A stretch of 64,000 nucleotides of DNA from CBDDBH01 sp965225625 (lineage in GTDB: Bacteria > Pseudomonadota > Gammaproteobacteria > JADZEE01), in contig CBDDBH010000033.1 of NCBI GenBank assembly GCA_965225625.1, positions 420,349-484,348 of the forward strand, read 5' to 3'. Made by a program: the position numbers and the translations under genes. This document shows positions 27,076-34,476 of this stretch, one piece after another; positions within the stretch are counted from its first letter, which is position 1; the number at the start of each line of letters is the position of its first letter. Under the pieces are notes generated by a model. It was given only the letters and a program-made list of their open reading frames with translations. It had not been told where the DNA came from and ran no database searches.

Positions 27076-28122
27076 ATGACCCAACAACTCACCATTCGAA
27101 AACCCGACGACTGGCATTTGCATGTGCGCGACAACGAAATGCTCCGCGCGGTTCTGCCTTACACCGCCCGGCATTTCGCCCGTGCCGTGATGATGCCGAA
27201 CCTGGTACCGCCCGTTCGTATGGCCGAGGAAGCCGTCGCTTACCGGCAGCGCATTCGGGCGGCGGTACCCGATGGTACGGATTTCGAACCGCTGATGATG
27301 TGTTACCTCACCGATGATACCGATCCAGACGATGTTGAGCATGGCTTCAAGCAAGGGATCTTTACCGCGGTGAAACTGTATCCGGCGAACGCGACAACCA
27401 ATTCCGCCGCGGGCGTGACCGACATCCGCAACATCGCCAAAGTGCTCGAGCGCATGGAGAAAATTGGCATGCGCTTCCTCATTCACGGCGAAGAAGTTGC
27501 GGCCGACGTCGATATTTTTGACCGCGAAGCAGTGTTCATTGAACGCCGGCTTGAACCGATGACCCGGCAGTTTCCCGGACTCAAGATCACGTTGGAACAT
27601 GTCTCCTCTAAAATCGGTGTGGACTTCGTACGCGCAACCGCACCGCAAATGGGTGGCTCCATTACGCCTTACCATCTACAGTTAAATCGCACCGACTGGT
27701 TGGGCTCGGGCCTGCGCCCTTACATGTATTGCATGCCGGTAATTAAAACCGAGGCGGATCGGCTGGCGCTGGTGGCCGCGGCAACATCCGGTGAAGTATG
27801 CTTCTTTCTTGGCACCGATTCAGCACCGCATCCCGTATCCAAGAAGCTGGCAGTGGTCGGCATTCCGGGCGTTTTCAATGCGCCGGTCGCCATTGAAACC
27901 TACACACAGGTCTTCGACGAGCAAGGGGCTCTCGATAACTTGGAAGCGTTCGCGTCTTTAAACGGTCCGCGGCATTACGCATTACCGCCGAACGAAGCAA
28001 CCATCACCTTGGCCCGCGAGACGTGGGTTGCGCCCGAAGAGGTCAGCGTTGAAGGACCCGACGAACGCGCTCTGGTTTATCGGGGTGGCGAGGAAATTCC
28101 CTGGCGGGTCGTCTCCCCCTGA
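27076..28122 (+). CDS. pyrC: dihydroorotase
   Basis: A 348-residue type II dihydroorotase of E. coli PyrC type and length. The two-zinc site is complete: DDWHLHVRD (His14, His16), the carboxylated Lys in AVKLYPANATTNS, then histidines in FLIHGE and ITLEHVSS, and the catalytic Asp in FFLGTDSAPH. It cyclises N-carbamoyl-L-aspartate to dihydroorotate in pyrimidine synthesis in the cytoplasm. It is a housekeeping gene inside a catabolic neighbourhood, and its stop codon shares one base with the start codon of the amidase gene (TGATG), suggesting coupled translation. Confidence 0.97.
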   Translation: MTQQLTIRKPDDWHLHVRDNEMLRAVLPYTARHFARAVMMPNLVPPVRMAEEAVAYRQRIRAAVPDGTDFEPLMMCYLTDDTDPDDVEHGFKQGIFTAVKLYPANATTNSAAGVTDIRNIAKVLERMEKIGMRFLIHGEEVAADVDIFDREAVFIERRLEPMTRQFPGLKITLEHVSSKIGVDFVRATAPQMGGSITPYHLQLNRTDWLGSGLRPYMYCMPVIKTEADRLALVAAATSGEVCFFLGTDSAPHPVSKKLAVVGIPGVFNAPVAIETYTQVFDEQGALDNLEAFASLNGPRHYALPPNEATITLARETWVAPEEVSVEGPDERALVYRGGEEIPWRVVSP

Positions 28123-29411
28123 TGCCTTCCGTCGATCTGTGTGAGCTGACCGGCACAGAAATCACGCAAGGCGCGGCGGCCGGCGCGTTTACCATCGAAG
28201 AGGTCGTGCAGGCTCTGCTCAATCGGATTGCGGAGCACGACCCGCTCATTCAGGCCTGGGAAACAGTCGACCCCGAATGGGCATTGGCGCAAGCGCGCAG
28301 GGTCGATTCGCTGTCCGAGCGCGGCCCACTGCATGGTGTGCCGATAGGCGTCAAAGACGTAATTGACACCGCCGCACTACCAACCCAAATGGGATCTCCT
28401 CTATACGCGGGCCACCAACCGCGTACCGACGCTGCGTGTGTCGCCCAGACCCGGGCGGCCGGCGCAGTGGTGATCGGCAAAACGGTGACTGCTGAATTCG
28501 CCGGCACCCAACCCACGCGTACACGCAATCCACGCAACACAGCACATACCCCCGGCGGCTCATCGAGCGGTTCCGCAGCCGCGGTCGCTGCCGGCATGGT
28601 GCCGATGGCATACGGCACCCAGACCGGCGGCTCGGTGTTGCGGCCAGCCGCCTTTTGCGGCGTCGTTGGATTCAAACCGACGTTTGGCAGCTACAACCCC
28701 GTCGGCGTGAAACCCGCAGCGGAGAGCCTAGACACGCTCGGATTAATTGCACGATCCATTGACGACATCGAACTGTTTCACAATGTGCTGAGCGGCGCGC
28801 CACCAATTCTTGAATCAACTAGGCCTACTGCGCCCCGCATTGGCGTGTGCCGCACCCACTTGTGGGACACAGCACAAACCGAAACGATTGACGCAATCGA
28901 AGACGCTGCACAACGTCTTGCTACGGCCGGTGCCAAAGTCGTACCGATCGAACTACTCGATGGCTTCCAACAGCTCACCGCAAAGCGGCAAATAATCAAC
29001 GCCTATGAACGCGCTCGCGGCCTCGCGCACGAATGGTTCGAGCAACGCGACGGCATCAGCGCAAAAATGGCGCACACCTGCGAAATCGGATTCGAAATCT
29101 CGCAACAGGAGTATCGGGCAGTACTAATAATCGTTGAACACGCACGCCAACAAGCAAGCCAGATGTTCGACGACCTCGACGTGCTACTGACACCCACAGC
29201 ACCGGGCGAAGCGCCCCACGGTCACGACTACGCCGGCGATCCGCGCTTCCAGGAACTATGGACCTTACTGCACATGCCCGCGATCACCTTGCCAACGCAT
29301 TCCGGGCCTAATGACCTACCGGTGGGCATCCAACTCGTCGCCAGACGCTACGCGGATGCGAAACTTCTCGCCGTCGCCCATTGGACAATTGAGCAGCTTT
29401 TCAGTGCTTGA
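28122..29411 (+). CDS. amidase signature family protein
   Basis: A 429-residue amidase-signature hydrolase. The Ser-cisSer-Lys triad is visible: Lys in GVPIGVKDVIDTAAL, the cis-Ser in the TPGGSSSGSAAAVAAG loop and the nucleophile Ser in YGTQTGGSVLRPAAF. Family members split amides, carbamates or act in tRNA-Gln amidation (GatA). No gatB or gatC is adjacent and the sequence is shorter than GatA, so a small-molecule amide or ureide is likelier. Its ATG overlaps the pyrC stop. This is the last gene before the repeat island. Confidence 0.92.
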   Translation: MPSVDLCELTGTEITQGAAAGAFTIEEVVQALLNRIAEHDPLIQAWETVDPEWALAQARRVDSLSERGPLHGVPIGVKDVIDTAALPTQMGSPLYAGHQPRTDAACVAQTRAAGAVVIGKTVTAEFAGTQPTRTRNPRNTAHTPGGSSSGSAAAVAAGMVPMAYGTQTGGSVLRPAAFCGVVGFKPTFGSYNPVGVKPAAESLDTLGLIARSIDDIELFHNVLSGAPPILESTRPTAPRIGVCRTHLWDTAQTETIDAIEDAAQRLATAGAKVVPIELLDGFQQLTAKRQIINAYERARGLAHEWFEQRDGISAKMAHTCEIGFEISQQEYRAVLIIVEHARQQASQMFDDLDVLLTPTAPGEAPHGHDYAGDPRFQELWTLLHMPAITLPTHSGPNDLPVGIQLVARRYADAKLLAVAHWTIEQLFSA

Positions 29412-29494
29412 CGACGAGCAAACGAGCACGCCAGATCTCCTAACTTCGGAACGCGAAACTTCGCATTGGCGTCGCGTCAGGGCGCTCGTAGATG

Positions 29495-29519
29495 AGCAGG
29501 GGACTGAAAAACCCCTGCT
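29495..29519. terminator. stem-loop downstream of the amidase gene
   Basis: AGCAGGGG (29495-29502) and CCCCTGCT (29512-29519) form an eight-pair GC-rich stem with a nine-base loop, 84 bp after the amidase stop. It is followed by TATCGG rather than a T run, so it is a weak intrinsic-terminator candidate. The remaining bases up to 29630 show no gene. Confidence 0.4.
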
Positions 29520-29630
29520 TATCGGCACAAAACCGCTTTCCGCACCTAATAAATTCAATGACTTACAGCCGTTTTGCGAGAGGCGCTGTTAAGCCTTCCC
29601 AAAAAGAATCCCAAAAATACCGGGGGTGCT

Positions 29631-29651
29631 CCCGCTAAGGCGGGGGAGTAA
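29631..29651 (+). pseudogene. last codons of a lost D-family gene (unit 0)
   Basis: The bases read PAKAGE-stop, matching the AEAGE/AGAGE-stop end of the complete D proteins, and lie 8 bp from the stop of the next family A gene, the same tail-to-tail spacing as at the other unit junctions (7-10 bp). It marks the left end of the present array and shows that another unit once preceded it. The match is short, so confidence rests on position as much as sequence. Confidence 0.55.
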
Positions 29652-29659
29652 TAGCCCTG

Positions 29660-30151
29660 CTATTCCATAGCAAGCACGTCCTTGTGAGTGCTCCCATCCG
29701 GTCCAGCCTCGATTAACCCATCCACCATCGAAACGAACGCTGGGTCGAAGACTCGATGCCCGATGGTTGCCCACTATTTACGCATTCGTTCTGTGCCAAG
29801 AATCGACGAAATCGGATTCGCGTAAGAAGCAAACGTGACTTCGTCAAGGACACCGTTCTGATATTGGAACCAATTGTGCTCGCGAGTTCGCAGAAATAGT
29901 GTCGTAGCCATGTGCAGACGGACTTTATCTTCCGGCGTCAGGGTGCGTTCGTGCATCCCGTCTAACCAGAGGTCCGGATTATCTACGTACAGAGATAAGA
30001 CACCTATGTCGGCGGCTATCATCGCCTGCCTAGTATCTGCACGCACAGCAGCCGTATTCTGTTGCATCTGCAAAGCTAAATACACCAAGGTGGCGAGTAC
30101 CGCGATGGAACTCACTATCTCACTCCATGCTGCGACTTTGGTTATGTTCAT
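29660..30151 (-). pseudogene. family A single-span membrane protein, unit 1, with internal stop
   Basis: From ATG 30151 the protein starts MNITKVAAWSEIVSSIAVLA with one membrane segment at about residues 10-28 (IVSSIAVLATLVYLALQ), then a soluble domain of helices with LWLDGMHERTLTPEDKVRLH and FLRTREHNWFQYQNGVLDE. A TAG at 29774-29776 stops it after 125 residues. The same frame goes on to WATIGHRVFDPAFVSMVDGL and ends VLAME at 29660, matching the complete copy at 36287, where NWW stands in place of K-stop-W. A single base change therefore truncates this copy. The function of the family is unknown. Confidence 0.8.
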
Positions 30152-30169
30152 GCTTCGTTCTCCGTGGGG

Positions 30170-30664
30170 TTAGTTCCAGACAAGCATTTGCTGATGGTAG
30201 GGGATGGAATCGGGTTGCCCTTCGAGGAATGCGTCTACCTCATTGGCGAACGCTGGGTCACAGAGCGTACGCCCGAGGGTGGTCCACCAGGCACGGCATC
30301 GTTTCGGACCTAATACCGCTGCGATAGGACGCTGATAAGCCGCATATGTGTCACGGTCCAGCACCCCGCTCTGGTACTGCAACCATTGATGCTCACGGGT
30401 GCGCGTGAACTCCATCAAGTATGCCTGAAGACGATATTTTTGCTCCAACGTCAATTCATCTTCTGTAGTCATGTGTATGACAAGCTCAGGGATATCGACC
30501 TGCGTGCGCAAAATCTGCATGTCCTGTTCAATGAGCGACTGCCGTGCTTCCGACCGCAGCAGCGTCGCCGTCTGTTTCGTCTGGATAGATAGATACACCA
30601 GCGTCACCAGCACCGCTGCCGAACTTATTAACTGACCCCAGGTTGCTACGTCTGTCATGTTCAT
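30170..30664 (-). CDS. family B single-span membrane protein, unit 1
   Basis: The start ATG 30664 (MNMTDVATWGQLISSAAVL) is shared by all B copies and has an ACGGAGGG site upstream. The 164-residue protein has one membrane segment near residues 10-28 (LISSAAVLVTLVYLSIQ) and a soluble helical domain with TREHQWLQYQSGVLDRDTY, then WWTTLGRTLCDPAFANEVDAFL. Families A and B are paralogues with the same layout: an AVLxTLxYLxxQ anchor, then a REHxWxQYxNGVLD core, then a W..DPxF tail. It lies 17 bp after the C gene and 18 bp before the A gene. The function is unknown; a membrane-tethered adaptor is one possibility. Confidence 0.8.
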   Translation of the reverse strand: MNMTDVATWGQLISSAAVLVTLVYLSIQTKQTATLLRSEARQSLIEQDMQILRTQVDIPELVIHMTTEDELTLEQKYRLQAYLMEFTRTREHQWLQYQSGVLDRDTYAAYQRPIAAVLGPKRCRAWWTTLGRTLCDPAFANEVDAFLEGQPDSIPYHQQMLVWN

Positions 30665-30680
30665 TACGTTACCCTCCGTT

Positions 30681-31088
30681 TTATTGCGCCCGACCGATGT
30701 GGCGTTGGTGGAAGAAGAAAGCAAGGCCGCCGAGGTAGCTGAGAATCACGACAGCCGCTGGACTGAATTGGAGAAAGGGCAACACCGCATGGGATGTGGT
30801 TGCTGTACCGTGCCAGCCGAGACCCGATGGGTCCTGTGCCGCCCGCTCTGCCACTTGGCGGGCGAGGCCTACGAAGTCAGTCCCGAACCCGAACGCGTTA
30901 ATCGTCAGGTTCACGGTAATCAGTGTGAATAGCACGACCACTATAAATACAATCTTAGTCTCCAGCTTACCGGCGATGAGGTACGCCGCGATGAGAAAAG
31001 CAAACAACACAGCCACAAAATTCATAACCGTTGTTTGCAGAGTGGTTGCAACCTGCGTAAACAGGGCGATTAGTTCATAGTCAGTCAT
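30681..31088 (-). CDS. family C three-span membrane protein, unit 1
   Basis: The start ATG 31088 (MTDYELIALFTQ) is conserved in all four C copies and preceded by GGAGGGG. The 135-residue protein has hydrophobic stretches near residues 22-42 (VMNFVAVLFAFLIAAYLIA), 46-64 (IVFIVVVLFTLITVNLTIN) and 108-126 (PAAVVILSYLGGLAFFF), and ends in the conserved HQRHIGRAQ. It leads the minus-strand trio C-B-A and faces the D gene across 232 bp. No known family was recognised. Identity between the copies is highest in the first two membrane segments. Confidence 0.8.
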   Translation of the reverse strand: MTDYELIALFTQVATTLQTTVMNFVAVLFAFLIAAYLIAGKLETKIVFIVVVLFTLITVNLTINAFGFGTDFVGLARQVAERAAQDPSGLGWHGTATTSHAVLPFLQFSPAAVVILSYLGGLAFFFHQRHIGRAQ

Positions 31089-31226
31089 TGCCATCCCCTC
31101 CATAAAGTAGATAGTCCCATGCAGTATCCTGCGCAGCAGTCGACAAATCTATGCAAGACGACGGAGTCGCAACGAGTGCCCGCCTCGACCGTGCTCCCGT
31201 TAATCTGGTAGTAAGGTCAGTTCAGT

Positions 31227-31304
31227 GCGTGAGACACGTGGAGGTTTGGCGAGGCAGACATAATCCGACCTGACGTGTAGTACGTTACAATTCAAAGCCC
31301 AGCA
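31227..31304. promoter_or_regulatory. conserved C-D intergenic block, copy 1
   Basis: GTGAGACACGTGGAGGTTTG, then GCGAGGCAGACATAATCC and further bases up to the D gene are nearly identical to the block at 34384 and partly to that at 38523. A TACAAT hexamer at 31286-31291 stands 29 bases before the TTG start of D and is a candidate -10 box; no good -35 box was found. Conservation of noncoding bases between units suggests a promoter or operator for D, C or both. Confidence 0.6.
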
Positions 31305-31320
31305 CCCCGGGGGATATCGC

Positions 31321-33102
31321 TTGGCCGACAACCCGTCACTGATACAGCAGCTAGTCCACCGCAAGATGTTCCGCATCACGGCGGGCTATCTGGCGGTTGC
31401 GTGGGTGCTGTGGCAGGTCGTAGATACTACTTGTCCGACCTTCGACTGCTCCCAGAGCTTTCAGAAAACCATCTTCTGGTTCTTGATTGCCGGGTTACCG
31501 GTCACGCTGGCGATTGCATGGGTACATTGGCAAACAGCTGTCGTGGCCGGTATCGGGCTACTCGCCGGGGTGACTATCACGTTTTTTGTGATGCATGGCC
31601 CAGCGACTGAACTTCAAACAGCTACCGCCACGCGGCCAGTTGAAGTCGCTCCACCTGCCTCCGCAGCAGTCGAGGAGAAATCCATCGCGGTACTGGCGTT
31701 TGTGAACATGAGCGCGGACCCGGAGCAAGAATATTTCAGTGATGGTATCTCTGAAGAGATATTAAATGCGTTGGTTCGGGTTCCAAACTTGAGAGTGGCA
31801 GCCAGAACTTCGGCTTTCTCATTCAAGGGGAAGAACGTCGACGTTCGCAAAATCGGCGAGGCCCTCAGCGTCAATCATGTCCTGGAGGGTAGTGTTCGCA
31901 AAGCGGGCAATCAGTTGCGCATTACCGCACAGCTCATCAAGGTAGATGACGGTTTTCACCTGTGGTCGGAGACCTATGACCGCGAGTTAACAGACATCTT
32001 TGCCATCCAGGATGAGATTGCACAGGCAGTCGTTGCAAAGCTGGAGGTGGCGCTGGGTCTTGCCGCTGAGGAGCCGTTGGTGAAGTCCGGCACGTCCAAC
32101 ACGGAGGCATACAATTGGTACCTACGCGGACGCTTTCACATCGAACAACAGTCGCCAGAAGGTTTTGAGCAGGCGGTTAAGGCTTTTGGGCGAGCAGTTT
32201 CAATCGACCCGAGCTTCGCAGGCGGGCACGGTGGGCTCGCGTACTCGACTGCGTATTTACACGTTTATATTGGCACCCCAATTAGTACCATCGCTGAAGA
32301 AATTGCCGCGCCGGCGACACGCGCCCTTGAAATCGACGCGACTCAGACTGAGGCGTTAATGGCGCGGGCTTTTGTGGCCGCTGTTGTCGAGTACGATTTT
32401 CCGCATGCTGAAGCGTTAATAAAGAAGGCGCTTTCAACCTCGCCTAACAAGGCTTTAGTGATTGATTGGTACCTGGTCGTCGCGTTGGTACCGCAAAGGC
32501 GGCTCGACGAAGCGGTAGTGCTGTTGCGGGAGGTGGAGCAGGCCGACCCGCTATCCGCGCTCGTGAAATCATTTCTCGGCACCGTGCTGCACTGGCAGGG
32601 CCGCAACGAGGAAGCGCTGGCTAAATTCCGAGAAACGCACGCGCTTAATCCCATGGATATTCTGTCGCGTTTTACACGGCCTATCGCAGAGGCCCGGCTG
32701 CGGCGCTTTGACGAAGCGGCAGCATCGCTGGAGCTACTAGATGAGCTGGTTGGTGAGCATGACATGGCCCTTGCTGCAAGGGCATTGGTACAAATAGAAA
32801 AAGGCGAGCTTGCAGAAGCGGAAAAGACGCGACAACGCCAAATCGCGCTGTTCGAGGGCGGCGTAGTGAGCACCGCATCTCGCATCGGCGACGTCACAGC
32901 CCGCCTGGGTCGAATCGGCGAGGCGGTCGAATGGTACGAGCGCGCCGAAGAAACGGACACGTATTTCAAGCTCTGGATACCCGTTTACAACTTGGACTTA
33001 CCCGCCCTCATGGCCCACCCCGACTTCCAAGCCGTCCTCGCCAAAATGAACCTCGACGATGCGTCGATAGCGGCGTTGGAAGCGGCTGAGGCGGGGGAGT
33101 AA
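31321..33102 (+). CDS. D-family membrane protein with FlgO/TolB-like domain and TPRs, unit 1
   Basis: A 593-residue protein starting at TTG, with GGGGG 8-12 bases before it. Residues 1-95 hold HRKMFRITAGYLAVAWVLWQ and two more hydrophobic segments (50-70, 72-92), like the N-terminus of the widespread TPR/TolB-like proteins often misnamed adenylate cyclases. Residues 118-246 are the FlgO/TolB-like domain (EEKSIAVLAFVNMSADPE, then VNHVLEGSVRK and DGFHLWSETYDRELTDIF). TPR-like helix pairs fill about 255-550. The last 35 residues (AHPDFQAVLAKMNLDDASIA) are again nearly identical to the unit 2 copy. No DNA-binding domain is present. A membrane-bound sensor or scaffold role is inferred, and it is divergent from C, B and A. 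Confidence 0.85.
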   Translation: MADNPSLIQQLVHRKMFRITAGYLAVAWVLWQVVDTTCPTFDCSQSFQKTIFWFLIAGLPVTLAIAWVHWQTAVVAGIGLLAGVTITFFVMHGPATELQTATATRPVEVAPPASAAVEEKSIAVLAFVNMSADPEQEYFSDGISEEILNALVRVPNLRVAARTSAFSFKGKNVDVRKIGEALSVNHVLEGSVRKAGNQLRITAQLIKVDDGFHLWSETYDRELTDIFAIQDEIAQAVVAKLEVALGLAAEEPLVKSGTSNTEAYNWYLRGRFHIEQQSPEGFEQAVKAFGRAVSIDPSFAGGHGGLAYSTAYLHVYIGTPISTIAEEIAAPATRALEIDATQTEALMARAFVAAVVEYDFPHAEALIKKALSTSPNKALVIDWYLVVALVPQRRLDEAVVLLREVEQADPLSALVKSFLGTVLHWQGRNEEALAKFRETHALNPMDILSRFTRPIAEARLRRFDEAAASLELLDELVGEHDMALAARALVQIEKGELAEAEKTRQRQIALFEGGVVSTASRIGDVTARLGRIGEAVEWYERAEETDTYFKLWIPVYNLDLPALMAHPDFQAVLAKMNLDDASIAALEAAEAGE

Positions 33103-33110
33103 ATAGCCCG

Positions 33111-33250
33111 CTATTGCAAAGCGAGAACCCGCTGGTAGTAATCCGTATAAGGTTGACCTTCGATACCTGCACCGCCAGATATGCCAAGGTGGCGAGTACC
33201 GCCACTGAACTCACTATCTCACTCCATGCTGCAACTTTGGTTATGTTCAT
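33111..33250 (-). pseudogene. family A gene with internal deletion, unit 2
   Basis: The N-terminus MNITKVAAWSEIVSSVAVLA through YLAVQV is intact, but it then joins out of frame to the normal C-terminal end (GIEGQPYTDYYQRVLALQ-stop). About 120 codons of the soluble domain are missing. The stop lies 8 bp from the end of the D gene of unit 1, keeping the tail-to-tail layout. Confidence 0.8.
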
Positions 33251-33319
33251 TTTCGTTGCTCCGTGGTTGGGTTGGATGACCTTTTTACTTGGACAGTAGA
33301 TGGTGAGGACAGCCCGCAA

Positions 33320-33808
33320 CTACTCCACCGCGAGAACCCGTTCCCAGTAATCCGAGTACGGTTGTCCCTGGATTAATTGGTCGGCCATCTCCGTAAACGT
33401 AGGGTCAAACTCCGTGCGAATTGCCTTCCACATATCACGGGTCCTTTTGGTGCCTAACAAAACCGGAATGGCGTTCCGATAAGACTGCCAAGCGGGTTCG
33501 TCCAGCACGCCATTCTTGTATTGAAACCACAGGAACTCGCGTGCGCGCAGCCCCCTGGCCAACGTTACTGAAATCCGTATTTTTCTGGCTGGCGAAAGTT
33601 CATCTTCTGAGACCAGGTCCAGGAAAATATCGGGATTCGCTTCCACTGCGGTGAGCAGTTGCTGGTCCAGCTCAACCATTGACTGCCTTGACTCCGACCT
33701 CAGCAGCGTCGTCGTCTGCCGAGTCTGAATAGACAAGTACACCAGCGCCACCAGTACCGCCGCTGAGCTTATTAACTGACCCCAGGTTGCTACGTCTGTC
33801 ATGTTCAT
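33320..33808 (-). CDS. family B single-span membrane protein, unit 2
   Basis: A 162-residue copy starting MNMTDVATWGQLISSAAVLV, with CAGGAG upstream of ATG 33808. The anchor is at residues about 10-28 and is followed by TLLRSESRQSMVELDQQLL, LRAREFLWFQYKNGVLDE and the tail FDPTFTEMADQLIQGQPYSDYWERV. The first 40 residues are almost the same as in units 1 and 3, while the soluble domain differs at many positions, so the anchor and the soluble part have diverged at different rates. It lies 16 bp from the C gene. Confidence 0.8.
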   Translation of the reverse strand: MNMTDVATWGQLISSAAVLVALVYLSIQTRQTTTLLRSESRQSMVELDQQLLTAVEANPDIFLDLVSEDELSPARKIRISVTLARGLRAREFLWFQYKNGVLDEPAWQSYRNAIPVLLGTKRTRDMWKAIRTEFDPTFTEMADQLIQGQPYSDYWERVLAVE

Positions 33809-33824
33809 GATGTGTTCTCCTGTG

Positions 33825-34235
33825 TTATTGCGCCCGACCAACTTTACGTTGATGAAAGAAAAAGGTAAGTGCGCCGATGTAGCTGAGAATCAAAACAGCG
33901 GCTGCACCGAATCGCGTAATAGATACTGCATGAGGTCCCCAGGGCGTTGCCACGCCGTGCCAGCCGACGTTCGATGTCCCCTCGGCGGCCCGTGCGGTTA
34001 TTTGGAAACCGACCGCGGCCCAGTCGTACCCATTCCCGATAACGAGACTCAGTTGGTTCAATGCCACCAGCGTGAAGAGCCCAACGATAATAGGCACCAT
34101 GCTCGACTGCACCTTGCCGGCGATTAGGTATGCGGCGATGAGAAAAGCAAACAACACAGCTACGTAATTCATAACCGCCGTTTGTAGAGCATTGAGATAC
34201 TCAATGAAAAAATAAACCAGTTCATAGTCAGTCAT
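33825..34235 (-). CDS. family C three-span membrane protein, unit 2
   Basis: A 136-residue copy with start MTDYELVYFFIEYLNALQTA and GGAGGG upstream. Membrane segments are NYVAVLFAFLIAAYLIAGK, SMVPIIVGLFTLVALNQLSL and AAVLILSYIGALTFFFHQRK, ending KVGRAQ. The loop between segments 2 and 3 carries the WHGVATPWG sequence that also occurs in unit 4 (WHGAATPWG) and, in other form, in units 1 and 3 (WHGTATT, WHGTTTW), so GWHG is a family hallmark. It heads the B-A trio of unit 2. Confidence 0.8.
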   Translation of the reverse strand: MTDYELVYFFIEYLNALQTAVMNYVAVLFAFLIAAYLIAGKVQSSMVPIIVGLFTLVALNQLSLVIGNGYDWAAVGFQITARAAEGTSNVGWHGVATPWGPHAVSITRFGAAAVLILSYIGALTFFFHQRKVGRAQ

Positions 34236-34383
34236 CGTTACACCCTCCACTTGTCGTTAGTCCCACCCAGTATCCTGCGCCTACTGGGACAAATCCATGC
34301 TGGGGTAACGAGCCGCAATGAGTGCCCGCCTCGACCGTGCTCTTATCTATCCAATAGCTAAGCACTACTCTGGTCGGCTCACT

Positions 34384-34461
34384 GCGTGAGACACGCGGAG
34401 GTTTGGCGAGGCAGACATAATCCGACCTGACGTGTAGTACGCTACAATTCAAAGGCCAGCA
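34384..34461. promoter_or_regulatory. conserved C-D intergenic block, copy 2
   Basis: GCGTGAGACACGCGGAGGTT, then TTGGCGAGGCAGACATAATC and the bases beyond match copy 1 with very few changes. TACAAT is at 34443-34448, again 28-29 bases before the TTG start of the D gene. The equal spacing in two units supports it as the -10 box of the D promoter. Confidence 0.6.
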
Positions 34462-34476
34462 TTCAGGGGGCATCGC